From Amyelois transitella (taxonomy: Eukaryota; Arthropoda; Insecta; Lepidoptera; Pyralidae), in NCBI RefSeq assembly GCF_032362555.1, contig NC_083507.1:6389001-6453000 (forward strand): 64,000 bases of DNA, in the 5' to 3' direction. A program made the translations under genes and the position numbers. Below are positions 22,325-34,172 of the stretch, one piece after another. Below the pieces are notes generated by a model. That model was not told the DNA's origin and did not search any database. It saw only the letters and a program-made list of their open reading frames with translations. Each line of letters starts with the position of its first letter. Position 1 is the stretch's first letter.

Positions 22325-22521
22325 ATTAAGGCTGCACACGCGACGGAAGCTTAAAAAATCAAGTAACTTCTCCCGTTTTCCCAACATTTCCTTTCACTGC
22401 TCTTCCCCTAGTGATTGTAGCGTAATAAAAAGTATACTATAACCTGCTCAGGAGTATGAAGAATAACTGTACCAAGTTTCGTTAAAATCCGTCAAGTAGT
22501 TTTTGTTTCTATAAAGAACAT

Positions 22522-22554
<33 letters not shown>

Positions 22555-22690
22555 AATTTTACTGATTGCATTTTTGGCATCAGTATCGATCACTTATCAC
22601 CCCCTGATAGTTATTTTGAAAATATATTCCATGTACAGAATTGACCTCTCTACAGATTTATTATAAGTATAGATATAGATATCTATGTAT
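22325..22690 (+). repeat. LINE 3'-end fragment with (CAGA)n
   Basis: Contains TGTACCAAGTTTCGTTAAAA, TCCGTCAAGTAGTTTTTG, then about eight CAGA units (22521-22552), and TTGGCATCAGTATCGATCAC. The order is that of RTE/L2-like 3' UTR pieces. Confidence 0.7.
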
Positions 22691-23149
22691 ATCTACATAA
22701 ACAGGAAGACCCACGGATTATTATGTCTGTAAAATAATTTCATTTTCACACAATTGATTATTGCGTCACAAATAACAACAATTCATTTATTAATTAGGTT
22801 TTAGAAATAATAAAATATCTTTTTATAAATAGGTAAGTACAACAGGTATTCAAACGCGCACGAAACGTACTTTTGTTTTATTTCGGACATTTCGAATCAT
22901 GTTACAACGATCCGTGGTCACCAAGCGACTGCGCGTTTAATACCTGTATTAATTATTTATAAATAATAAAAAAATCAATCAATACATATAATAAAAATAA
23001 AAATGTTGTCTGTACATTGAGTATATTTAAAAAAAAATATATTACGATTAAGAAAAAGTAACAGAGCATGAGTTTGTACACGCTAATCAATGGAACTACT
23101 AAACGGATTTGAATTAAACTTTTTTTGTTGTATGCTTATGCCTGGCCAA

Positions 23150-23460
23150 CATATAGGAACAGCCGAGAATGTCGAACCACAACGGCTAAGCTAAACTTTA
23201 GGAAATATTGAAAAGACGAATTAACTAAAGTTTTTCAACCTGTGTGAAGTGATGAGCATTTCTGATGGCGCATAAAAATTGAAGATCTGTAACACCTGTA
23301 GTAGAACCATTACAGACCAGCTAAATCATCTGAATTATGGAAAAGAAGTCTTAACAAAAGTTGTTCAATCTGATGAGCATTATCTTTTGGCGTAAAAAAA
23401 ATGGAAAATCTGGATCATGTGACGTGGAAGCCGAAGGGACCAGCTATTCTGTAATATGTA
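23150..23460 (-). repeat. Interspersed repeat, family X, copy 1
   Basis: It is the inverted relative of 31186-31460: on the minus strand AGCTGGTCCCTTCGGCTTCC, ACGTCACATGATCCAGA, and AACAACTTTTGTTAAGACTT. Each copy contains two related subunits of roughly 110 bases. Class unknown; no coding capacity. Confidence 0.75.
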
Positions 23461-24513
23461 GGGAAATTTAAGTATAGATATTTAACACACGTTCAATCAC
23501 TTCCACTATAACAAAGAACTGTCCTTTATTCTCTTTTGGTTAAATAAGTAAGACAGTTGAATTAATTACTTTCGATTCCATCTCCACTTTTTGCTTTGAA
23601 TGTTTTTGGGTCAGTTGAGGTCAGTAATGTCCAGTTACTTATTCACGACTTGGCACAATCTGCTGCGGATAATCATCAATGATTGATAAATATACCTACT
23701 GCCTTCAAAAAGCAAATTCGTGTGATTTTAAATTTTATTATATAAAAGTATATGAAAAAATTAATCGATTAAAACTGAATTCACCATACAAAATAAGAAC
23801 TATGTTTTTAATTTATTTCTTAAGCACATACTGTATACAACAGTATATTTAAATACCATTTTCGAAGCAAATTCTTTGGCATTTGTATAAAGTACATTTT
23901 TTATAATTTTCCGCGGAAAGGTCACCTAGGTATATTATAATAGTTTCCCACAAAACGATCGGTAATTTTAAATGTGTCACACGGTCGCACACCATGGTCA
24001 TTGGTCATCATCACAATAGGCTTGTTGATCAAAATTCCATAAGTTCTCGTGATTCACTGAGTAGACAGGCAGCTAGCGGTCGATGCTCCGAGCTTTCAGA
24101 CAGAGAAAGCGTCTCGGAGAAAAGTATTGAGGCGCTCAGAAATCTTTTATCTCGTAAAGCCTAAATCCGGAAATTACTGACAAACCTATTAATAAATTAC
24201 TATACAAATACTTTGTTTACATAATTACAGACTTCTAAATTGGGTAAGTTACACCCGGGTAAACCAAATCACTGCTACTGCAACATTTCCAGGGGAAGAC
24301 TCATAAATAATGTTTCTGGTTTGGGTGCTGATTATGATTAAACCGAAGTTTAAATATTTATTGTCAACTGTATGGGAATCACTTAAATGAGACTAGTTAG
24401 GCTATTAAGGTCATTGAATTTTCTCATAATACCACTTATATAACTTCGGCTTTTTTAACCCTAATAATGTTATTCAATCTGAAACACTTCCGCTAAAATC
24501 CCCTCTACTTATG
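23461..24513. other. Upstream region of the serpin gene
   Basis: AT-rich with no exon. A small hairpin (CTCCGAGCTTTC at 24086-24097 and its complement at 24105-24119, with a 3-base bulge) is the only local structure. It may include serpin regulatory sequence; no factor site can be called with confidence. Confidence 0.35.
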
Positions 24514-24521
24514 TATATAAG
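24514..24521 (+). promoter_or_regulatory. Possible TATA box of the serpin
   Basis: TATATAAG, 95 bases before the serpin ATG. The acceptor-like TTGTCACAG at 24593-24601 just before the ATG could instead mean a 5' UTR intron with the promoter farther upstream. Confidence 0.4.
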
Positions 24522-24608
24522 TGTCCTTGTTGACAATTGCCTAACGATGTTGTAATTTTTCAATACAAGGTTATATATATAATTTTGCTTTATTGTCACA
24601 GGATCAAT

Positions 24609-27600
24609 ATGTTGAAGTTCGTGACAACATTTTTGATAATAGTATCGACAGTACATAGCCAATGTTTTTACAAAGATGATTCTTCAAAGAAGTTGGATCC
24701 AGACGCAAAGGTTTCTCTTTACCGCGGGCAGCTCGAGTTCACTCTGAACCTCTTCAATGCCATTAATAAAGCAGTGCCTGACGACAACATCTTCTTCTCA
24801 CCATTCTCTGTATATCATTCTCTATTGTTAGCTTATTTTGCTACTGGAGGAAATACAGAGCAGTCACTCAAGAAGTCACTACAGATCGATGAAAAATTGG
24901 TAAGTTTTGTATGTTTTGTTAACTGAGTAGAAGTTATATCAGAGGTGCTACGCGTCTGTCTGGTCAGTTAGAATGTGCATTTGCAGCCCCCCATCGAAGC
25001 CCCAACCATCGACTCACTAAGTCGATGTAATTTTGATTAAATATAAAGCTATTTTGTAGAAATCAGACAAAAGGTTTATCTTGAACTAGAACAACAAATT
25101 TCAGATTAGTTTAAAATACCTATATATAACATAGTATACAATCGGATCAATTTCTTTCTTTATCACTGCAATTAACATATTGGTGGATTTCAGGATAAAA
25201 TCAATTTGATGACGGCGTACAAAGTGGACAAGAGACTACGTCTCCTGAACAACAATAGCGACAGCTATGAGTTTACCAGCGCTAACAAGATGTTCGTGGA
25301 CGAAGCCATGCCCGTGCGACAGTGCTTGCTCGACATGTTCGCGGAGGAGCTGCAGACCTTGGTGGGTAGCTTGACATTGTGACATCAACAGTACAGATAT
25401 TTATTTATGAGAAAGTAACAGATGAACGTCAGATATCGAATCCGATACGTTCTGGGGAAAGATTAATTCAAGAGAACCTATACGGACGGTAAAGAGCATT
25501 GGTCGAACGGTTAGCGTGCCCCGCTAATATGCGCAAGTCCTAATCCTACCAAGGCCATTTACTAATTACTCTTTTCTGTATGTTTTTACGTGTATGTATG
25601 TACATTAGTTTGAGTGCTAACCAATGCTCTTATGGTGAGGAAAAACATGAACTAAATAGTAATCATGATGGTTCCCCTGCAAAGTTGAGGAGGTCAGATG
25701 GGGGTGCTTCGTGTAAAAATCTGACTCCACCCAATCCAGGATCATGGTCGTACAGACGCACCTCTGGCTCTTTGCCAGAAAGATGAGAATGTAACTGGAA
25801 CTAACGCCAAGATGAAAGACCCCATACAGAAGAGTTTGCGTGAAACAAATTATGAAGGTGTTTTGGATGGAGTATGCCATGTATGCTGAGATGCTAGCAA
25901 CTTGGCACGTGGAAAGATATAGGATGTACCTATTCTTCTGGGTAGGATGCCTTATTATGTGTGTGTGTGTGTGGAAAATGAGTAAAATAAGTGTACTATA
26001 TCGTGGTAAATTAAACTTAAATAGATAAATTTTATTAGCAAATATATAAAACAAATAAGGTATTGAAATTCGTGTACAGAGAAATACAAGGTATGGCAGA
26101 AGAAACGTTTGTCACAGGTGTTATAGTAGGTACCTATATAGTCGTACTTTATGCTCTATGTGATTAGAATGTTAATTTACAATATCGAAAGAAAAAAGGA
26201 TCTTATGGTACTTTTGTTAAATAACTTTAACCTTCATTATCTCAAAACTGGACCGAGATATTCTGGGGCAGCGCACTGTAAACCGGTTCGAAAGCCTTGT
26301 CACTTAATGTTCACCCACTTTATGTTGCTATCAAAATATATTCTGGTAAATCCTCCACATATTTCATAAATTAAGGAGTCCTACCTATTGATATTTCTTT
26401 AGTTTAGTTCTACTGAGTGTAGTCATTATATCTTGCAATCCATACTAATATTACTTACCCATATATCCACATTAATATTTTAAAGAGAAAACATTTGCAT
26501 TTAGTAGAATAGAATTTTTTGGTTGGTTTGTAACGCATAAACTTCAAACTTCATCAATTTTGATGATATTTGGCGAAAACTCGTTCAGGATTGTTTGGAC
26601 GTTTTCATAAACTACTTTTTTCTTTAAACTCTCAACATACACCAAAATGTATTTAAACAGTTTTTCTTGGCAGTAGAGTATAGGTATAATGAGTTTTATT
26701 TTTTTATGTTTAAGTTCACTTAATATAAAAAGGGTAATTTAAAAAGAAAGCATACACATTTTTTGCCTTTGAAGTTATTTTTTATTATAAATTTTTCTTT
26801 ACAGAATTTCCACGAACACCCAGATGTGTCTCGTCAATTCATCAATGATTGGGTAGCTCGCGTGACGAAGAATAATATAAAGGATTTGTTGCCTGAAGAC
26901 GGCATTACGGAGGCGACCAAGCTAGTGCTGGCTAACGCGGCTTACTTCAAGGGTGTCTGGGCATCGAAGTTTCCTGCCGAGAGGACCAGAAAGGAAGCCT
27001 TCTTTGTGTCTGAAACGCGGCAGACGCTCGTGCCTTTCATGAAGCAGAAGGGCACTTTCCACTATTGTGAGTAGTCCCTTTTATGACTAAGATTTACATA
27101 CATACATAAAATCACGCATTTTTCTCGGAGGGTTAGGAAGAGACTACTATTTTCCACTTGCCACGATACATACTTCATTTGCTTCTCTTCATGCCAGCTC
27201 GGCGGTTTCGGGTACTCTTGACCTGACCTTTTGCCGAGACGTCCTTAATTTGATCAAGATATGATCGTCTAGGCCTTCCCACTCCGCCCTTTTCCTCCAC
27301 GCTCTCCTTGTATATTTGCTTAGTCAACCTGCTTTAACCTCTCCACATGACCAAACCATCTTAACATACCCTTTTCTATTCCTGTTACTACATCTTCTTT
27401 CACATCACAACATTTATTATCACGCTGTTACTTATTCGGTCAATCAATCGATGAATGCAATTCGTAACAAAAGAACAATTTAAATAGTTTTTATTTTTTC
27501 TAATTAGGCTTTGTACATACGAGTAGTAGTGTAGGTAATAACCCTATTTTAATGTACTTAGGTACCTGCTTATTTTGATCGCTTTATTATATTATTAAGC

Positions 27601-30166
27601 TCTATTACATAAGTCTATATCACTTGCGGGGTAAACAGAGCCAATAGCCTTGAAAAGACTGATAGGCCACGTTCAGATTTCTGGCAAGATGATAGAATTG
27701 AGATTAAAATAGTGACAGGTTGGTAGCCCATCGCCTAAAAGAGGAATGCCAAGTTTATAAGCCTTTCCCTTAGTCGCTCTCAAATGACATCCAAGGGAAA
27801 GAGAAGGAGTTTTATTGCTGCCGGGAACCACATGGCACACAATAATATATATTTTTCGACTACTACAAAACTACCAATTTATTTATGTTATAGTATCGTA
27901 TTTACGTATAGATTATATAGATTAGTATTGGAAGTAAAAATTTGAACTCTACTCTCGACATAAAATACAAAAAATTAAAGAATGTTATTTAAGAATAACA
28001 TTTATGTAAATTTATTTTCAGCGGTGAACGATGAACTCGGCGCGCAAATATTGGAGCTCCCATACAAGGGCAATGACATCAGCATGTACATTTTGCTGCC
28101 ACCTTATTCTATGAAGGAAGGTTAGAAATTTCCGTTACAAATACTTTCATATAATAAAGACTGGTTGATATATTTTTTACAAATAATAACGTGTAACAGA
28201 TGAAGAGCGTCGGTGATCGGCCTGGTAACGTATCCGGTCAAAATGCCTGTTTAAATCCCACCTTCGCCATGAACCAATGACTATTTTTGAAGTGATGTAC
28301 ATTAGATTGAATGCTAACCGATGCCCTTATGGTGAGGAAAAATATCGTGAGGAGACTTGCACATTCAGGCAACTGAAATTGTAACCATGATCGAAAATAA
28401 TAATACGAGTTACCTACGTTCCACTGCAAAGGTTGCTGAGATCAGAAGGGAGTCACTTCGTGTAAAAACCTAACTATGATCTAATAAACCAAAATATTTT
28501 CAGGAGTAACGAATATCATTGCCAATCTTACCCCAGAAAGACTTTCAGCAGTCGTGGAAGAGGGCTACATGGGCCGTGAGGTGATAGTGGAAATCCCCAA
28601 GTTCACAATTGAAAGAAAATTGCCGCTCAGAGAGGTACGCACAGGTTTTCACCATAGTAAGTAAGAGTTAGGTAAGTTTGCCATTTATCAGTCTACTAGA
28701 GGCCGCCCGCGACTTTGTCCGCATGGAAACCCTATCAATCCCGCGGGAACTCTGGGATAAAAAGTAGCCTATGTGTTATTCTGGGTCTTCAGCTACCTAC
28801 ATACCAAATTTCATGGTAATCGGTTCAGTAGTTTTTGCGTGAAAGAGTAACAAACATCCATACAAACTTTCGCCTTTATAATAGTAACTAGAGGCCGCCC
28901 GCGACTTCGTCCGCATGGAAACCCTATCAATCCCGCGGGAACTCTGGGATAAAAAGTAGCCTATGTGTTATTCTGGGTCTTCAGCTACCTACATACCAAA
29001 TTTCATGGTAATCGGTTCAGTAGTTTTTGCGTGAAAGAGTAACAAACATCCATACATCCATACAAACTTTCGCCTTTATAATAGTAGTAGGATAGTCAGT
29101 CTATAAATTTTCAAAAGCTTCTTTTTGTTAACTGGGTTTAGCTATGTTTGATGTGAATTGGTTTAGCAGTGTGGAAATTGAGAATTAGGGTGAGCGGCCC
29201 AAAAATGTCAAAGATTTAGGTTTTTAAGAATGTGAGATATTTTGCAATTGGTGTTGCAGAACAAATTATTCTTATTAGTTAAAATTTCACACTCGCACTC
29301 GACACTCGCGATACCTATTCTAGAATTTTTTGGTCATTTCAGGTTTTGGAAAATCTTGGAGTCGGTGACCTGTTCAATGCAACTGCTGACTTCAGCACTC
29401 TGACGGAATCTCACGGTGTTATGTTCGACGATGCGGTGCACCAAGCTAAAATACAATTAGATGAAGAAGGTAAATAAGGATATAAACCTACATTTTAATA
29501 TGACTTAATCTTGATAAAATTCTTGTTACTTAATGCAGTCAAGGTAAGGCTTTTTCAAAATCTGACATTAGCTGATGTCGGATTATTCATCTTTGCCAAA
29601 ATTTGCCATGGCCATTTACAGATTTGTACATGAAGTAATTTGTATTACATAAATCACAAAATATGTAAATATAATTTTGGCATAATTTAACCGCTGCTCC
29701 GCTCGAGTTTCTCTGAAATTGCGTTTTTCCTGTTCCAGTGGGAATTCTTAGATAAAAAATATCCTATATAAGATCTCAAATAATTAACTTTAATCATATT
29801 ATAAATCATAAACATCGATACAGCAGTGGTTTACCTATAAAGGCGTACCAGACTAGAAACAAGTACTTCTGCATTTTAAAATATTAGTATGGCTTTATTA
29901 ATTTCTATAATTTTTCATGTCATAAAATATATAGGATAAATTATAACCCCTATATAAAAGCTTCGAAATATTCTAAAAATTTAACATTTTTTTCATAATC
30001 TCCAGGTACAGTCGCAGCCGCTGCCACAGCCATCTTTGGGTTCCGATCGTCGCGCCCTCTAGAGCCAAGTCGTTTCGTGGCAAATTTCCCTTTCGTATAC
30101 CTGGTCTACGAGCGACCCACCAACTCCGTACTCTTCATGGGCGTCTACAGAGACCCCAAGAAGTAA
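24609..30166 (+). CDS. Secreted serpin, Spn88Ea-like, complete
   Basis: A serine-protease inhibitor of the serpin fold, 412 residues, likely in haemolymph. Exons: 24609-24899, 25194-25361, 26805-27066, 28022-28120, 28504-28634, 29343-29469, 30006-30166; all phases agree. A signal peptide (MLKFVTTFLIIVSTVHSQ) is followed by SPFSVYHSLLLAYFATGG (helix B region), then NAAYFKGVWASKF in the breach/shutter segment. The hinge EEGTVAAAATA is typical of inhibitory serpins, and the end is FPFVYLVYE then VLFMGVYRDP. The reactive loop reads TAIFGFRSSRPLEP, so P1-P1' is Arg-Ser or Ser-Ser depending on register. The KKLDPDAKVSLYRGQLEF start resembles the Spn88Ea group. Insects of this group are linked to Toll-pathway protease cascades; that role here is inference. 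No break or missing key residue. Confidence 0.95.
25497..25815 (+). repeat. tRNA-headed SINE in serpin intron 2
   Basis: The head GGTCGAACGGTTAGCGTGCC and GCGCAAGTCCTAATCCTACC keeps the shape of tRNA A and B boxes. It continues TGCTAACCAATGCTCTTATG, GTGAGGAAAAACATG, CCCTGCAAAGTTGAGGAGGT, GCTTCGTGTAAAAATCTGAC and ends AACTGGAACTAACGCCAAGA. Confidence 0.8.
26100..26800. other. Rest of serpin intron 2
   Basis: AT-rich. A (TG)n run is at 25957-25973 just upstream. 26505-26660 resembles a degraded LINE 3' end (TTGGTTGGTTTGTAACGC, TTCATCAATTTTGATGATAT). No exon. Confidence 0.4.
27110..27425 (-). mobile_element. Non-LTR reverse transcriptase C-terminal remnant
   Basis: On the minus strand, GIEKGMLRWFGHVERLKQ is the well-known end-of-RT motif (R-W-F/Y-G-H-V) of RTE/LOA-like elements, followed by frame breaks and a decayed GKGR-like linker and EYPKPPSWHEEK region. 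Dead copy in serpin intron 3. Confidence 0.8.
27600..27845 (+). repeat. SINE (TTGCGGGG family), nearly full length
   Basis: ACTTGCGGGGTAAACAGAGC, then TTGAAAAGACTGATAGGCCA, GAATTGAGATTAAAATAGTG, AGCCCATCGCCTAAAAGAGG, and the end GCCGGGAACCACATGGCAC. Lies in serpin intron 3 beside the RT remnant. Confidence 0.8.
28205..28480 (+). repeat. tRNA-headed SINE in serpin intron 4
   Basis: Same family and strand as 25497-25815: GATCGGCCTGGTAACGTATC, CCTGTTTAAATCCCACCTTC, GATGCCCTTATGGTGAGGAA and CACTTCGTGTAAAAACCTAA. The A/B-box head is more decayed than in the first copy. Confidence 0.75.
28695..29090 (+). repeat. Two tandem near-identical RTE-like tails in serpin intron 5
   Basis: Copy 1 begins at 28695 and copy 2 at 28887; the period is 192 bases. 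Both run ACTAGAGGCCGCCCGCGACT ... AATCCCGCGGGAACTCTGGG ... TTTCATGGTAATCGGTTCAG ... TTTCGCCTTTATAATAGTA. By eye they differ by one base (TTTGTCC/TTCGTCC) and an 8-base duplication (CATACATC) in copy 2. A third copy is inverted at 50421-50627. Confidence 0.9.
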
Positions 30167-30417
30167 ACACAACTTGATCCATCTTCCGTGTTAAAGTATT
30201 ATTTTTATTACTTGTTTTATCAAAGTAAAAGTATAATGCGGATTCTTATTACTTTTTTGGTAAAATTGATATTTCTCTTATTTAATTTCCTAAGTTTTTA
30301 TCGAGCAAGTATCCAGTAAATTTTGTGTGTGGCGACCCACCGTTGTTATACGTAACAATATTAACTTAAATATCATTTGGGATCGTTAAAATGACGACCA
30401 TTTCATACTTATGGGGA

Positions 30418-30423
30418 AATAAA
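30418..30423 (+). terminator. Poly(A) signal of the serpin
   Basis: AATAAA about 250 bases after the stop, in an AT-rich 3' flank. Confidence 0.45.
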
Positions 30424-31185
30424 GTAAAACATTTTTCCCACACCAATGCTAATAAATTAACTTTTTCTTCACCTTTTCTACATTAAAATAGTTTTAGATT
30501 AAACGTAGGTATTTAAGTTTTATCTGTATTACTTTTAAGACCTAGTTTAGCACTATTTATTATATTTTTTTACTTGTATTATCTGTTATATGTATAAGAT
30601 ATTGTGTGTTGTTAACTTTAAAAGTGGCGTGTAATGACAAAACTATCGTCACAATAATGATCTCGGTCGGTTGTAGAATGAATTTTCTAGAATTGACTTA
30701 CGATTTACACAATTAAAAATTAATGCAAAAAGGTGATTAGACCAGATTTTTGTCTTTTATAATAAAACCTGACGGAACTTTACAAATTTGTTTTTTTAAA
30801 TACATAATTGAAATAAATACCTGACACCGTATATACCTATTTCTACACTGATTAAAATGACTCCCATAGGATGATTAATCCAAAATACCTCAATGATCCT
30901 GAATTAATATGGAGTCATGTGTGTCTAATATGGGAAAACATAACACCCTACTCAAATCATGTAGACGAATACGACTACATTACAAGGGTACTAGAGAACA
31001 ATATTAAAAACTGCACCCAAGTGGATTTATTTTCGTACGGTAAATTTACAAATTTAACCGCGCAATCAACCTAACTACAGCAAAAAGTTTTGTCAATTAT
31101 CTACCGTACCTATGTCTTGTCTACGGTTTTTTAAACATACTAGTTGAGCCCTCAACTCCGTTTGCGTATTATTGGAAATACAAAG
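30424..31185. other. Intergenic, nothing recognised
   Basis: AT-rich 3' flank of the serpin. The frame 30871-31074 has no recognisable content. Confidence 0.4.
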
Positions 31186-31460
31186 GTTAAGGTTATTAAA
31201 ACTCAAATTTCGGTACATATTACAGATAAGCTGGTCCCTTTGGCTTCTACATCACATGATCCAGATCAGCATTTTGCCAGTTTAAACAACTTTTGTCAAG
31301 ACTTCTTTTCCATAATTCGGATGATTAGCTGGTCTGTAATGGTCCTGCATCAGGTGTTCCAGATCTTCGATTTTTATACGCTAACAGAAAATGCTAATCA
31401 GGTTGAACAACTTTTGTTAAGACGTCTTTTCTATCATTCGGTGGATTTAAGACTGTGGCC
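31186..31460 (+). repeat. Interspersed repeat, family X, copy 2
   Basis: AGCTGGTCCCTTTGGCTTCT, ACATCACATGATCCAGATCA, and two versions of AACAACTTTTGT(C/T)AAGAC followed by TCTTTTC..AT.ATTCGG show an internal duplication. Counterpart on the other strand at 23150-23460. Confidence 0.75.
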
Positions 31461-32010
31461 GACGCGAATTTAAGTTTCCTTTAAAAAGTTAGAATTCTTC
31501 TCTTTCAGTGAACTCACAAACAACTTATAACACGTCTCTTTTTGCCACCGGAGCTCAACCCCCTGATAATCTAAGAACACTCTCGATTAAATCATCAATA
31601 GTATCTATCGGTGCGCTTTTACTTAAGTATATAATTTTTTATGTATTTATTTACGCTAATAATACAACGGAATTAGTACTCCTCTTATTAAAAAGTAAAT
31701 TGAAATCGCTTATTCCATTCGTGACCTATGATGTCACAGATATAAAGACTTCAAACTTATTACACCCCCATTATGCGTCGAGGGTTAATTAGCCCTTACT
31801 AATAAAAAGAAAAATTAAAACTCTTTATAATATTAGTATACAAATGAAAGATTACATCATCACCAATGCGTACAGATGGAAAATTTGCATTACAGCTCTT
31901 CGTTATCTTTGCCACAAAAATTATATATCTACGTAGTGAGGTGAATAGAAATTTAAATTAATGGCTTCCTTTTTTGTATCAATATCTATAAATATTTAGA
32001 ATCTGAATAT
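31461..32010. other. Intergenic with LINE-tail trace
   Basis: Ends of an RTE-like tail (AACTCTTTATAATATTAGTA) occur near 31820-31840. The frame 31508-31792 starts without an ATG and looks like chance. Confidence 0.4.
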
Positions 32011-32150
32011 TTTAACACCATTAGAAAGCATCCTACAAATCCTGCCGGTTATAGATAAGATAGTCGGTATGTTAACAGTATCAAGTTTTAATTAATTTTG
32101 TTGCGCCAATGCCACTTTTGATTTGATACTGTTAATGGTGTCACGATTTA
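32011..32150. repeat. Fold-back region with 13-bp arms
   Basis: TTAACAGTATCAA (32072-32084) and its exact complement (32123-32135) lie 38 bases apart. An outer pair, AACACCATTA near 32011 and TAATGGTGTC near 32134, is also inverted. This may be a small MITE; no target-site duplication was found. Confidence 0.5.
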
Positions 32151-32669
32151 TTTAATACCATTATGTTTTGTTGAAAGAGGTCATACATTATAATTTTAGC
32201 TGTTAAAATCGATGTTCAAATTGTAACTGGAATATCTGTTCGTCATAATGTTATTTTTTACAAGGGTCTGAAATTTGATTTCATTTCAAAATTTACTGTT
32301 TAAGTATAATAGCATAGATCACTAAAAGCCGATTAACCGCTAGGGCTGTTTCCATTACAATTCGATAACCTATATATAATTTCGTTTATTACTTTTAGAA
32401 AACACTACTCAATAATAAGTATGTAGTTCTATTTGATATTAAGTAACTACTTCATATAAACAAACCCAGCTTCTCTAGCCTTTCATTACCTTACAGGGTT
32501 ACCAGGAATTCTATAGAATTATGGCCCATTGATGCCCCTCAATGACACAACCCACAACGTGACTGCACCGCTCGACGTTCGATTCAAAACGAACGATTGC
32601 TTGATTTTCACTAGTAATCTGCAATTTCCTATGCGCTAATGATGTTCAAATACTTCGTGTTTATTTTAT

Positions 32670-33250
32670 TACTAGCGCGTACCTGTGACTTTGCCCGCGT
32701 CAATTTAGTAACGTTTATCTCTAGACTAGGGTAGGCTACTAATAAGTTATAAAGTCGCAAGTTTTTCAAAATTCCTCTATTATTTTTTATATATTATATT
32801 TATAGATGTGTAGGTGACCTAATGCATCAATTAACAACATAGGTGGTCTCACCTTTTCTCTTGATCTGTCCAATATTTGTCATTTTTCTATACCTATAGA
32901 TATAATAAAACAGAAAAAATATTTTGTCTGTACCTTTAGTATTTTTGACTGAAATGGATAGAGGGACACTTAGAATGAATAATAGAAAGCAAAAATATAT
33001 TTTTTTAATTTCTTGTCTGTCTGTCTGTATGTATGATCACGCTTATCTCCGAAAGTACTGAATCGATTTACTGCAAACTTTCACTAATTGCTGGTTTAAA
33101 TCAGAAAAAATTTAAAGTTTGCTTCAACAAAATCGGTTCACTAAAAAAAAGTTATCGTCATTTGAATGAAGGCATGATTTTGCCTGCAAATAAGTTTACG
33201 CGGAAAAATTCGAAATTCACGCGGACAAAGTCGCGGGCGACAGCTAGTCG
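32670..33250. repeat. Two opposed RTE-like tail fragments
   Basis: The left edge reads ACTAGCGCGTACCTGTGACT then TTGCCCGCGTCAATTTAG. The right part reads on the minus strand CTAGCTGTCGCCCGCGACTT then TGTCCGCGTGAATTTCG, with a TCTGTCTGTCTGTATGTATG tract at 33016-33035. Together they look like two insertions in opposite directions. Confidence 0.6.
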
Positions 33251-33254
33251 TTAA

Positions 33255-34140
33255 TAAGTTACAAAGTCAATCCATTCTCATATAATCTGATGGACGACTT
33301 TGCTTTATTTAATTACCTGACTTTTGGGGTTAACTCCACTGTAGCTATATGACCGTGGTAATGAACTAATGATTTTAATATAATTACTATCAATCATATC
33401 TGCCATGGACAGATCGCCTACTTTCTAAACATACGTTTATCGCCTGTTAAATAAAATATTTCATGATCTACGGTGTAGTATGAACTATACTAAAGTGATA
33501 ACTGGAAAATCGCCTCTAATTTATGATGATTGACGGCCCATCAGCGGAGAAAGTTCGAGTGCTTCACAATATTCACATGTCTGTTTACATTAACCATACT
33601 ACGAGTGTACGTTAGTTTTCTTTTGATAGGTACTAAAGCTGATTCAATTCTCTTATTCGCTTTATTTCTTATTTTTGTAAGCTTTCGCAGAACACTTGGC
33701 TATAAATACACACATATTTCTAGGATTCATGGGTAATTCAATCATTTATCTAGGTTTCCTACCGCTACATTGAGTGTTCTCTTACAAACTGTACATTTAT
33801 TCATTATACCAAAAACCGAAATAAATATTTAATCTTAGTACTATTTAATATAAAAATTTATACATGATGTAAAAGGTTTATTACTTTGTGGATTTATCTG
33901 TTTTTGCAAATTACTTAAGGTAGCATTAATGTAAATAAATAGTGAAAAGAGTATAAGTCATTTGAATGTTTGGTTGTAACCGGTATGTGCATGATAGAAT
34001 CGGTGCATCAACGGGGCCGCGTACAATGCACAAAACAATGAAGATCATATCAGCATATGAATAAAGTAATGGAAGTATAAAATGAAGATTCTTATGTTTG
34101 ATTCCCGAAAGTGATCATTTACAAAAATGCACGTTAAAAC
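33255..34140. other. Intergenic, nothing recognised
   Basis: AT-rich, no supported exon or repeat family. Confidence 0.4.
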
Positions 34141-34172
34141 AGACACAGGAAATAAAATTATTGCCTGTGTCT
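34141..34172. repeat. Short hairpin, 15-bp arms with one mismatch
   Basis: AGACACAGGAAATAA and TTATTGCCTGTGTCT with a 2-base centre. Small version of the long palindromes elsewhere in the window. Confidence 0.85.

Noticed and set aside
24280..24305. NF-kB-type site GGGGAAGACTC upstream of the serpin
   Set aside because: It does not match the insect kappa-B consensus closely enough to report.
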